Positions 33,361-40,702 of a stretch of 64,000 nt of DNA are shown piece by piece. The notes under the pieces are model-generated. The model searched no databases. It had not been told where the DNA came from and saw only the letters and a list, made by a program, of their open reading frames with translations. Numbering within the stretch: position 1 is the stretch's first letter; each line of letters starts with the position of its first letter. The stretch is from DAORHV01 sp964434575 (GTDB lineage Bacteria > Patescibacteriota > Gracilibacteria > Peribacterales > Peribacteraceae), in the NCBI GenBank assembly GCA_964434575.1, contig CAYSWB010000004.1:50721-114720 (forward strand), in the 5' to 3' direction. The position numbers and the translations under genes were made by a program.

Positions 33361-33537
33361 CTTCGCCTCCCGCTTCGCTCGCACGAAGCACCTTTCCATC
33401 ACGACGTACGACGTGACGCCCAGGTGCCGAGTTCCCACTCCACCTGTGTTTGCACGGTTTTCCATCCGTCGGCTTCCCATCTCCTCACGCCGGTGCCCGC
33501 TCGGGAACCTGGCGCGTTTTCCCGTACCCCGCAACGC
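33361..33537 (+). promoter_or_regulatory. Leader between riboswitch and nrdB
   Basis: Noncoding leader, C-rich, with several short hairpins (for example TCACG and CGTGA around 33400-33417). No Shine-Dalgarno before the ATG at 33538. The expression platform must lie here if the switch works as expected. A longer reading of the nrdB frame starting at 33424 would run through this region but is not needed. Confidence 0.5.
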
Positions 33538-34884
33538 ATGACCGCATCCACTTTCGTCACCGACAACGCCCTCATCCTCGCCGCGCTGCGCACCGCCGCG
33601 GTCATCAAGAAGCGTGACGGCACGCTGGTGACCTTCGACGAGCGCCGCATCGCCGCCGCCATCGAAGGGGCGCTGCGCGAAACATACGCCATCCCCGCCA
33701 ACGAAGCGCTGCCGCAAGCCATCCAGAACGACCGCGACACGGTGCTCCGCATGGTGCTGGCCGAGCTGGTGCGCCATGCCAACCCCGGCAAACCCATCGA
33801 CGTGGAAGCAGTGCAGGACACGGTCGAGCAGTCGCTGATGGCGGCGGGATTCCACGACGTGGCCAAGGCGTTCATCGTCTACCGTGACAGGCGGGCGCAG
33901 GAACGCAAGCGCGACCTGTTCAAAAAGCGCATCAACCTGAAGCCCTACGAGTATCCGGAGCTGCTGGAGTACGTGGATGCCATCCGGCATTCGTATTGGA
34001 TCCACACGGAATTCAATTTCACCAGCGACATCCAGGACTTCAAAGTAGGCATCACCGACGCCGAGCGCTCGGCGATCACGAACACGCTGCTGGCCATCTC
34101 GCAGATCGAAGTGGCGGTGAAGACGTTCTGGGGGAACATGTACGACAAAATCCCCAAGCCCGAGATCGGCGCCATCGGCGCGACCTTCGCCGAGAGCGAG
34201 GTGCGGCATCACGACGCATATTCGCACCTGCTGGAGATCCTGGGGCTCAACGAGCAGTTCAAGACGCTGTCGAAGAATCCGGTGATCATGGAGCGCGTGA
34301 ACTACCTGGAAGGCGCGTTGCGGACCGCAAAGTCCGACGACCGGCGCGAGTATGCGCAGTCCGTGCTGCTGTTTTCGCTGTTCATCGAGCACGTGTCGCT
34401 GTTCTCGCAATTCCTGATCATCATGGCGTTCAACAAGCACCGCGACAAACTGAAGGGCATTTCCAACGTCGTGGAAGCCACGTCCAAGGAAGAGCAGATC
34501 CACGGCAACTTCGGCATCGACCTCATCCGCATCATCAAGCAGGAACACCCGGAATGGTTCGGCCCGTCGCACGCCCACGTCGTCCGCGCCATGTGCATGA
34601 AGGCGTTCCGCGCCGAGGAGAAGATCGTGGACTGGATCTTCCAGGCCGGGGAGCTGGAGTTCCTGCCCAAGGCGGTCGTGAACGAGTTCATCAAGAATCG
34701 CCTGAACAACTCGCTCAAGAGCATCGGCATCGAGCCGGCGTTCGAAGTCGACCAGGCGCTGGTGAAGCAGTCGGACTGGTTCGACGACGAGATCATCGGC
34801 ACCAAGCACGGCGACTTCTTCGTGAAACGCTCGATCAACTACAACAAACGCTCGAAGAGCGTGACCGGCAGCGACCTGTTCTGA
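33538..34884 (+). CDS. nrdB: Class I ribonucleotide reductase small subunit with N-terminal ATP-cone
   Basis: 448 residues. Residues about 20-115 form an ATP-cone (VIKKRDGTLVTFDERRIAAA ... VEAVQDTVEQSLM), the allosteric activity domain normally found on NrdA. The ferritin-like radical domain follows: Glu221, His224 and Tyr228 in EVRHHDAYSH match E. coli E115, H118 and the radical Y122; IEHVSLFSQF and KEEQIHGNFG supply the other metal ligands. So a tyrosyl-radical enzyme is predicted, switched off by dATP through the small subunit. First gene after the cobalamin riboswitch; nrdA follows after 28 nt. Confidence 0.93.
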   Translation: MTASTFVTDNALILAALRTAAVIKKRDGTLVTFDERRIAAAIEGALRETYAIPANEALPQAIQNDRDTVLRMVLAELVRHANPGKPIDVEAVQDTVEQSLMAAGFHDVAKAFIVYRDRRAQERKRDLFKKRINLKPYEYPELLEYVDAIRHSYWIHTEFNFTSDIQDFKVGITDAERSAITNTLLAISQIEVAVKTFWGNMYDKIPKPEIGAIGATFAESEVRHHDAYSHLLEILGLNEQFKTLSKNPVIMERVNYLEGALRTAKSDDRREYAQSVLLFSLFIEHVSLFSQFLIIMAFNKHRDKLKGISNVVEATSKEEQIHGNFGIDLIRIIKQEHPEWFGPSHAHVVRAMCMKAFRAEEKIVDWIFQAGELEFLPKAVVNEFIKNRLNNSLKSIGIEPAFEVDQALVKQSDWFDDEIIGTKHGDFFVKRSINYNKRSKSVTGSDLF

Positions 34885-34912
34885 TTCCCACCTCCACATT
34901 TCCCACCCACCC

Positions 34913-36583
34913 ATGGACTGGCTTACCGACGAGACCCGCAAGTTCCTCCAGCTCGGCTACCTCACCAAAGGCACCACGCCCGAACAGCGCATCCGGCAGA
35001 TCGCCGACCGCGCGCAGGAAATCAACGGCATACCCGGCTTCGCCGACAAGTTCTACGACTACATGTCGCGCGGCTGGTACTCGCTGGCCTCGCCGGTCTG
35101 GTCGAATTTCGGCAACAGGCGCGGGCTGCCCATCAGCTGCTTCGGGTCGTTCATCGGCGACGACATGGGCGAGATTCTGTTCACCCAGGCCGAAGTGGGC
35201 ATGATGTCCAAGATGGGCGGCGGCACGTCGGGCTACTTCGGAGCGCTGCGCCACCGGGGCGCACCCATCCGCGACAACGGCGAGTCGGCCGGCGCGGTGC
35301 ACTTCATGCAGCTGTTCGACAAGATGGTGGACATCGTCAGCCAGGGTTCCACGCGCCGCGGCCAGTTCGCGCCGTACCTGCCGCTGGAGCACCCCGACGC
35401 CGACGAATTCCTGGACTTGGGCACCGAGGGCAACCCCATCCAGAAGCTCACGCACGGCGTGACGGTGGGGGACGAGTGGATGAACGAGATGATCGCCGGC
35501 GACGAGAAGAAGCGCGCGCTATGGGCCAAGGTCATCCAGACCAGAGGCGAGATCGGCTACCCGTACATCTTCTTCCGCGACAACGTGAATAGGCAGACGG
35601 TGGACGTGTACAAGGACAAGAAGATGACGATCTGGGCCAGCAACCTCTGCACCGAAATCATGCTGCCGAGCAGCCGCGACGAGTCGTTCGTGTGCGTGCT
35701 TTCCAGCATCAACGTGCTGCACTACGACGCTTGGAAGAACACCGACGCGGTGGAAACCCTGGTGGCGTTCCTGGACGCCATCGTGACCGAGTTCATCCAG
35801 AAACTGGAGGCCTACCGCGATTCCGACGACGAAGGCGACCGCAAGACGTTTTTGTTCATGCGCCGCGCGTACGCCTTCGCCAAGAACCACCGCGCACTGG
35901 GTCTGGGCGTGCTGGGCTGGCATTCGTATTTGCAATCCAAGATGCTTGGGTTCGAGAGCAAGGAAGCCGCCAAGCTCAACTACGAGATCTTCAAGCTCGT
36001 CCGCGAGCGTTCGTACAAGGCCTCGGCGGATTTGGCCAAGCAGTTCGGCGAACCCGACGTTCTGAAAGGCTACGGCCGGCGCAACACCACGCTCATGGCC
36101 GTGGCGCCCACCACGTCGTCGGCGTTCATTCTGGGCCAGGTGTCGCAGGGCATCGAGCCGGTCTGGAGCAACTGCTACGTGAAGGACATCCAGAAGATCA
36201 AAACGACCATCAAAAACCGCTTCCTGACCAAACTCCTGGAAGAGAAGGGCAAGAACGACGACGAAACCTGGCGCGACATCCGCAACCACGACGGATCTGT
36301 GCAGCACCTTCCGTTCCTGTCCGAGAACGAGAAAGAGGTGTTCAAGACCTACCCCGAAATCGACCAGATGGCCATCATCCATCAGGCCGCCGTGCGGCAG
36401 GAATTCATCGACCAGGGACAGTCGCTGAACGTGCTCATCCACCCGGACACGCCGGTGAAAGCCATCAACGAGCTGTACATCGCCGCCTGGAAACTGGGCA
36501 TCAAGACGCTGTACTACCAACACAGCATGAACGCCGCGCAGCAGCTGAACTTGAAGAAGATCTGCAAGGCGTGCGAGGCCTAG
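34913..36583 (+). CDS. nrdA: Class I ribonucleotide reductase large subunit, without ATP-cone
   Basis: 556 residues, short because the N-terminal ATP-cone is missing. Cys76 in LPISCFGS and the Cys in FVCVLSSINV are the redox pair; Asn244, Cys246 and Glu248 in NLCTE are the active-site triad; TLYYQHSMNA holds the tandem tyrosines of radical transfer; the C-terminal Cys551/Cys554 (CKAC) would shuttle electrons from a thioredoxin or glutaredoxin. It reduces ribonucleotides to deoxyribonucleotides together with NrdB. Confidence 0.95.
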   Translation: MDWLTDETRKFLQLGYLTKGTTPEQRIRQIADRAQEINGIPGFADKFYDYMSRGWYSLASPVWSNFGNRRGLPISCFGSFIGDDMGEILFTQAEVGMMSKMGGGTSGYFGALRHRGAPIRDNGESAGAVHFMQLFDKMVDIVSQGSTRRGQFAPYLPLEHPDADEFLDLGTEGNPIQKLTHGVTVGDEWMNEMIAGDEKKRALWAKVIQTRGEIGYPYIFFRDNVNRQTVDVYKDKKMTIWASNLCTEIMLPSSRDESFVCVLSSINVLHYDAWKNTDAVETLVAFLDAIVTEFIQKLEAYRDSDDEGDRKTFLFMRRAYAFAKNHRALGLGVLGWHSYLQSKMLGFESKEAAKLNYEIFKLVRERSYKASADLAKQFGEPDVLKGYGRRNTTLMAVAPTTSSAFILGQVSQGIEPVWSNCYVKDIQKIKTTIKNRFLTKLLEEKGKNDDETWRDIRNHDGSVQHLPFLSENEKEVFKTYPEIDQMAIIHQAAVRQEFIDQGQSLNVLIHPDTPVKAINELYIAAWKLGIKTLYYQHSMNAAQQLNLKKICKACEA

Positions 36584-36592
36584 CGGAGCCGC

Positions 36593-36955
36593 CTAGACCA
36601 CCTGCGCGATCAAGTCCGAAAGCGCGCCCGGATCGATGTCTTTCTGCGACTCGATGCGGACGTGCCGGACGTGCTTGCCCTTCCCGCGCAGGAGCCTGAG
36701 CGGATCATCCATGTCCGAGCCCATGTAGAAGCCGAATTGGATGTGGTCGGGCTCGGCGTGGATGAACATGACCTGCACGAACCCGTCGAACCAGCAGCCC
36801 TGGCCCCACTTCACGCCCGTATCCAGATGCGGCGCCTGCTCTTTGATGACGCGCTGCAGGATGGAGATCAGCTTTTTGTTCTGCGCCGATTGGTCCGCCT
36901 TCCATTCGGCGAACGAGGCGTAGGCCTTCATCTTCATGGACTTGCCGGGATTCAT
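36593..36955 (-). CDS. DUF1801/YdhG-like protein
   Basis: 120 residues. LISILQRVIKEQAPHLDTGV, KWGQGCWFDGFVQVMFIHAE and IQFGFYMGSDMDDP follow the DUF1801 (YdhG/SufE-like fold) pattern. Function poorly known. Its ATG overlaps the stop of the VOC gene upstream (ATGA), so both are one unit. It ends 10 nt from the convergent nrdA stop. Confidence 0.8.
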   Translation of the reverse strand: MNPGKSMKMKAYASFAEWKADQSAQNKKLISILQRVIKEQAPHLDTGVKWGQGCWFDGFVQVMFIHAEPDHIQFGFYMGSDMDDPLRLLRGKGKHVRHVRIESQKDIDPGALSDLIAQVV

Positions 36956-37353
36956 TTGCCCGCCGCAGGATTGAACCACGTCAGCCCCCATCCGTGTCCG
37001 TCCAGGTCGTAAAAGGCATGCTGGTACATGAAACCGTAGTCCTCCGGTTCGTGCGCTTTGCTTCCGCCTGCGGCGATGGCCTTCGCGACCATCGCGTCGA
37101 CCGCTTCGCGACTTTCCAGCGAAAGACTCAAAAGCACCTGGCAGCCCTTCGTCGGGTCCGTCATCGGCTTGGGGGAAATCTGCTTGAACTGCTCGTGTGA
37201 TCCGAGCATGACGGAAATCGTATCCGTGATGACGATGCACGAGTTGTCTTCGCCGGACATCTGCGGGTTACACTTCAGGCCAAGCGCTTCGTAGAACGCG
37301 GTCGACTTCTTCACGTCCTTCACGGGCAAGGTGATGAACAAACCTGTCGGCAT
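36952..37353 (-). CDS. VOC-family protein
   Basis: 133 residues. FITLPVKDVKKSTAFYEALG and the ending FYDLDGHGWGLTWF are the two VOC half-modules; this branch (with QMSGEDNSCIVITDTISVML) resembles glyoxalase proteins of the PhnB/YaeR type. It is transcribed before the DUF1801 gene. No clear -10 near the start. Confidence 0.85.
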   Translation of the reverse strand: MPTGLFITLPVKDVKKSTAFYEALGLKCNPQMSGEDNSCIVITDTISVMLGSHEQFKQISPKPMTDPTKGCQVLLSLSLESREAVDAMVAKAIAAGGSKAHEPEDYGFMYQHAFYDLDGHGWGLTWFNPAAGK

Positions 37354-37483
37354 GGGAGTATGCGGGAGAAGAAGGTGCCTTCATGGTAGCACGTCATCGG
37401 CGAAGGGCTTCACGTGACGCAATGAGAGTTAACGCGGGTCAGAATATACGCTCCTCGATGAGAAGAGGGGGGATCATGAATGG

Positions 37484-37489
37484 TATGAT
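37484..37489 (+). promoter_or_regulatory. -10 element TATGAT of the 99-residue membrane protein
   Basis: TATGAT, preceded by TGG, ends 6 nt before ATG 37496. Confidence 0.5.
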
Positions 37490-37495
37490 GTTTGT

Positions 37496-37795
37496 ATGCG
37501 CTCTTGGATAAAAGGCGGAAGCATCGGAGCAATTCTGTATCCCATTTTGCATGTCGTCTCGCTCTTTGCTGCGCTCTGCGGCTTAGTGGACAGCAACGAT
37601 TCGGCTTGCCGCCTTGCTGGCTGGGTATCCATGCATTTTTTTCCAACTGAATTGTTTGAGGACATTCTGCTACATATAGAAACACAGATCGTTTGGTATG
37701 CAGTGATTATCATCATCGATGTTGCGATTGGATTTGCCATCGGAGCAATCATCACCCTGTTGATCCGATCAATTCGTGGCAATTACGGAAAATAA
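37496..37795 (+). CDS. Small membrane protein, AT-richer than neighbours
   Basis: 99 residues with two hydrophobic segments (GAILYPILHVVSLFAALCGL and IVWYAVIIIIDVAIGFAIGA) and a basic end (IRSIRGNYGK). Codon use is clearly less GC-rich than around it, which may mean recent transfer. No family recognised. Confidence 0.62.
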   Translation: MRSWIKGGSIGAILYPILHVVSLFAALCGLVDSNDSACRLAGWVSMHFFPTELFEDILLHIETQIVWYAVIIIIDVAIGFAIGAIITLLIRSIRGNYGK

Positions 37796-38004
37796 GCCTA
37801 CTTTTTCACGCGTATCCTCAATACATCAGACAGATTGCCACACGGTCTCTCTTGTCGAGCTGGTGGATGACTTTCAAAACGCACAATTTTCGAACCTGTG
37901 ACTTCTGAGCTTTTCAAAACGCGCGAAGGCAAGCTCCGCTTGCCTGGAGCGAAACCTTTTCAGGGAGAGTCCGCGAGAGGGACCCAGTCCCTTTCGCGAG
38001 ATGT
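37796..38004. other. Noncoding stretch with hairpins and a tRNA-like scrap
   Basis: No credible gene. TTTCAAAACGC occurs twice (37872 and 37913 regions). GGCAAGC-TCC-GCTTGCC is a perfect hairpin near 37930, and a second hairpin (arms around GAGGGAC and GTCCCTT) lies near 37975-38000. TTCGAACCTGTGAC near 37889 equals the T-arm of the initiator tRNA at 12729 and may be a remnant. Confidence 0.45.
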
Positions 38005-38079
<75 letters not shown>

Positions 38080-38128
38080 AGACAGCGCGATTGTATCGGA
38101 TTCCGCAATGCTACTCACGGCAAACCGT

Positions 38129-38623
38129 TCAGCGCTTCTTTTTCGGCTTGGGCGCTGTTTTCGCCTTGGATGTGGGTTTCGTTTTCGACTTCGCCTTGGC
38201 CTTCTTTGCCGCGGCGGTCTTTGGCTTGGCGGACGCAGACAGGTACTTTTTCAGCGGTTTCCAGTACTGCTCCATCCAGCCGACATCGATTTCCTTGGCG
38301 CGGTCCGACGGAATGTCCTGGTGCACGAACCGAAGCAACGTACCCTCCTGCGCCGGCTCGAACGTAAAATGCACCACCGAGTAATGGCCGGTGGGCCAGT
38401 TGGCCACGCGCCAGCGCTGGACGATTCTGCGGCCGGGTTCCAACGCCAAGTTGGTGCCGGAGATATGCGGACCGTGCGCGGTGAACTCACCGCCGACGTC
38501 GGCGGAAATGTTGGCGGGGGCGCCGGTGAATTCCGCGTGCGCCGCGCTGTCCATCAGCGCGTCGTACACGTGCTTTGGAGGCGCTCGAAACAACACCAGC
38601 TGGTGCACGGTAGCCGTACGCAT
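38129..38623 (-). CDS. AHSA1/SRPBCC-domain protein with Lys/Ala-rich tail
   Basis: 164 residues. Residues 1-127 are an AHSA1-type START-like domain (VYDALMDSAAHAEFTGAPA, VGGEFTAHGPHISG, RIVQRWRVANWPTGHYSVV, WMEQYWKPLKKYL). The last 35 residues are almost only Lys, Ala, Thr, Ser and Pro, a histone-H1-like tail that could bind nucleic acid or ribosomes (inference). TAGTCT (minus strand, 38636-38631) ends 7 nt before the ATG. Confidence 0.83.
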   Translation of the reverse strand: MRTATVHQLVLFRAPPKHVYDALMDSAAHAEFTGAPANISADVGGEFTAHGPHISGTNLALEPGRRIVQRWRVANWPTGHYSVVHFTFEPAQEGTLLRFVHQDIPSDRAKEIDVGWMEQYWKPLKKYLSASAKPKTAAAKKAKAKSKTKPTSKAKTAPKPKKKR

Positions 38624-38709
38624 GACAAGAAGACTACGCTCGGGGTGGGGGACATCGAATTCTCAAAAACGGGTTTTTCTGTTACAATAGAGCAAATACA
38701 CCACAAACC

Positions 38710-39504
38710 ATGAGCCAGAACACTGGACAAGGAGGCCAGCCTGTTGACCCGTTCGCCCTGGAGCGCGAAGGAGGCGATCCGGACGCCGGAAAAGATACCT
38801 TCCGCGACCTGGAGCGCACGCCCGAACAGACCGTGAAACGCGTGCTAAAAATGGAATTTTTGGCCCGCCAGAAACGCGGCGCCATTTCGGCAAACGTGGA
38901 AACCGAGATGAACGCAATCACCGAGGCGACCGAGAAGCAGATCGATGGCGCAACGTCCATGTTGAAAGGCGACAAAAGCCGCGTCGACGGTGCGCAGCGC
39001 AGGGTGATCGACGAGTACCGCCGCCAGCGCGCCGTCATGGGCATGACCGACAAGAACTACATCGTCATGGATCTGCGCGCCAAGCAGGCCGCCGGACTCT
39101 ACGAACCGGGCCGCGACCGCATCACGCTCGACGACGACGTGGCGCTCAGCCCCGACGTCCAGTACGAGGACCTGCTGTACGGCAAGCACGTCTGCAAGCA
39201 TGAGGAATGGCACCAGAAAGAGCAGGCGAAGGTCTTCAACAGCGAAGTCTTCCAGGTGGGAGGTCGCCGCTTCCGCATCCACCCCGACCTTATCGAGAGC
39301 CAGGCGGTGGTGAAGATCAGCGCGCAAAACAACCAAGACGACCGCATGACGCCCGAATACCTGCGCCACGCCGACACCTACCGCGCGGCCGCCGCGCTGG
39401 TCGGCGAAACGGAGCTCGATGAAGCGATCAAATCGGGCGACATCCTGGGGCTGCAGGAAAGCATCGACGAGGCGGCCAAGAAAAACGAGCGCCGCGCCGC
39501 CTAG
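38710..39504 (+). CDS. Uncharacterised protein with HExxH motif
   Basis: 264 residues, soluble, no signal peptide. The only motif is KHEEWHQKEQ near residue 164, an exact HExxH zinc-protease pattern within a conserved-looking block (YEDLLYGKHVC). A helical, charged N terminus (TPEQTVKRVLKMEFLARQKR) and an acidic end. A metallopeptidase role is possible but rests on five residues. TGTTACAAT with TACAAT at 38683-38688 gives a leader of about 15 nt, A and C rich, like the gene at 669. Confidence 0.7.
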   Translation: MSQNTGQGGQPVDPFALEREGGDPDAGKDTFRDLERTPEQTVKRVLKMEFLARQKRGAISANVETEMNAITEATEKQIDGATSMLKGDKSRVDGAQRRVIDEYRRQRAVMGMTDKNYIVMDLRAKQAAGLYEPGRDRITLDDDVALSPDVQYEDLLYGKHVCKHEEWHQKEQAKVFNSEVFQVGGRRFRIHPDLIESQAVVKISAQNNQDDRMTPEYLRHADTYRAAAALVGETELDEAIKSGDILGLQESIDEAAKKNERRAA

Positions 39505-39505
39505 G

Positions 39506-40018
39506 CTAGAGCTTCTCCATCAGGGACTGAACGACGTCCGCCCAGGCTTTTCCCGCCTCGGAGGAATCATCATCACCCGCGTTCATGAATTCCAGACGCT
39601 CGGGGTCGGCCGACGGCGACGCCTTTACGTACTCCGTCGCCGCTTTCAGATTCGCGAGCGCCTTTTCGGAGTCTTTTTGGACTTGAGCGACGAGTTTCTG
39701 CGCCTCCTCGGCGGTAGCGGCGGTCTTTCCGCCGTACAGGTCCACTGCCAGCGTCACGTACCCCTGCTGTGCCAGCCGTTCGGCCTGCGTCCGGGTATCG
39801 GCATCGAGTCCCCGCGATGCGTGGAGAAGCACGACTGCCGGCAGTTTGCCGGGCTTCAGCGGGCGCACCAGGTACCCCACGGTCGTCATGTCGGCGGAGA
39901 CGTACGACACGTCCAGCTTCACGAGCGAGCCGTCCGGCATTCCCCTTTGTGCGGCGCAGGAAGCAAGCAGCAGGCATGAAAAGACGCCGATGGCGAGGAA
40001 GCGGAGCGAGGTCGTCAT
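39506..40018 (-). CDS. Dienelactone-hydrolase-like lipoprotein with internal deletion
   Basis: 170 residues; normal family members have about 240-290. A lipoprotein signal peptide (SLRFLAIGVFSCLLLASC) precedes the N-terminal half: GYLVRPLKPGKLPAVVLLHA, ERLAQQGYVTLAVDLYGGKT. After SADPERL the sequence jumps to EFMNAGDDDSSEAGKAWADV, which corresponds to the extreme C terminus of the family (HAFMNPGD..., AW). About 80 residues with the nucleophile and acid are absent. TATACT (minus strand, 40032-40027) ends 8 nt upstream, inside the preceding gene. Confidence 0.78.
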   Translation of the reverse strand: MTTSLRFLAIGVFSCLLLASCAAQRGMPDGSLVKLDVSYVSADMTTVGYLVRPLKPGKLPAVVLLHASRGLDADTRTQAERLAQQGYVTLAVDLYGGKTAATAEEAQKLVAQVQKDSEKALANLKAATEYVKASPSADPERLEFMNAGDDDSSEAGKAWADVVQSLMEKL

Positions 40019-40383
40019 AGGCCGCCAGTATAGCACGCCCTCAAGTCAGGGTGCAGGCTCAGCCACTCAGCCCACTCGGCGTCCTCGCGACGGAAGTCCG
40101 CAAGCAGCTGCTCCACCGCAGCGTTCACGGCTCCGCACGCCTCATCCACCGGCAGCGACCGTTCGTCGAGAAACAGCAGGAAAGACTGGGCGCCGGATTC
40201 GACCATCGAACCGTGGCACATGGCCGCCTGCATGGCCGCACGGCAGACGCGTGAACGCTGGTTGATACGCAGGCCTTCCTGCAGTGGAAAGCGCAGAACC
40301 GGATGCTGCTCCGGCACAACGGCAGGAAGTAGTTGGGAAGGATAGTCGTGGACCGGACGACGAAGCGAGGAAACGGGAGGCAT
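40015..40383 (-). CDS. Uncharacterised 122-residue protein
   Basis: Soluble protein, no family recognised: VCRAAMQAAMCHGSMVESGA, then SFLLFLDERSLPVDEACGAV and an acidic helix (FRREDAEWAEWLSLHPDL). Its TGA overlaps the ATG of the hydrolase-like gene (ATGA), which supports it as real. No clear -10; the promoter would have to lie between it and the terminator at 40406. A downstream ATG is possible. Confidence 0.55.
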   Translation of the reverse strand: MPPVSSLRRPVHDYPSQLLPAVVPEQHPVLRFPLQEGLRINQRSRVCRAAMQAAMCHGSMVESGAQSFLLFLDERSLPVDEACGAVNAAVEQLLADFRREDAEWAEWLSLHPDLRACYTGGL

Positions 40384-40405
40384 GGAATACAGGGAAATGG
40401 AGGAT

Positions 40406-40437
40406 AAAAAAAGCCCCGTCCCGGGAGGGAAGGGGCT
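40406..40437 (-). terminator. Intrinsic terminator of the tiny-peptide transcript
   Basis: On the minus strand AGCCCC (40437-40432) pairs with GGGGCT (40417-40412) and is followed by seven T. It lies 23 nt after the second tiny peptide gene. Confidence 0.82.
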
Positions 40438-40459
40438 GGAAGCTTCTCGGTTTCGAGCT

Positions 40460-40537
40460 TCACGGCGGCACCTTCCCGCGGGGGCGGGTCTTGGTCGTGT
40501 TGGTCTTGGTGCCGGCGACGAAGTGGGAGCGCGTCAT
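40460..40537 (-). CDS. Tiny basic peptide, second of a tandem pair (25 residues)
   Basis: ATG at 40537, TGA at 40460; peptide MTRSHFVAGTKTNTTKTR plus PRGKVPP. It shares VA, KT, TTKT and RGK in the same order with the peptide encoded 55 nt upstream, and both genes share GTCGCC and CGCGGGAAGG at DNA level, so they look duplicated. A GGAAGGG hairpin precedes it. Basic, Thr-rich, no membrane part. Function unknown; could also be non-coding RNA with chance ORFs. Confidence 0.45.
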   Translation of the reverse strand: MTRSHFVAGTKTNTTKTRPRGKVPP

Positions 40538-40592
40538 GGCGAAATGCCCTTCCGGGTTGGGAAGGGTGTGCTGTCTCGTTCTTCTTAGCGAC

Positions 40593-40658
40593 TTAGCAGC
40601 AAGCCTTCCCGCGGAGAGCGGTCTTGGTGGTCTTCGTCTTCTTGGCGACGAGATTCAT
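40593..40658 (-). CDS. Tiny basic peptide, first of a tandem pair (21 residues)
   Basis: ATG at 40658, TAA at 40593; peptide MNLVAKKTKTTKTALRGK plus ACC. An in-frame ATG at 40676 would add six residues (MLSPVQ), but it overlaps TATGCT (minus strand, 40677-40672), a possible -10. Located 44 nt after the stop of the glycosyltransferase-like gene. The two C-terminal cysteines are replaced by prolines in the paralogue. Confidence 0.5.
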   Translation of the reverse strand: MNLVAKKTKTTKTALRGKACC

Positions 40659-40702
40659 CTGCACGGGCGAAAGCATACAGGCGTGCGGCATGCGTGCAAG
40701 GC

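Noticed and set aside
40125..40463. A third peptide starting with GTG at 40463
   Set aside because: Its frame continues through the terminator hairpin and lacks the TTKT/RGK pattern.
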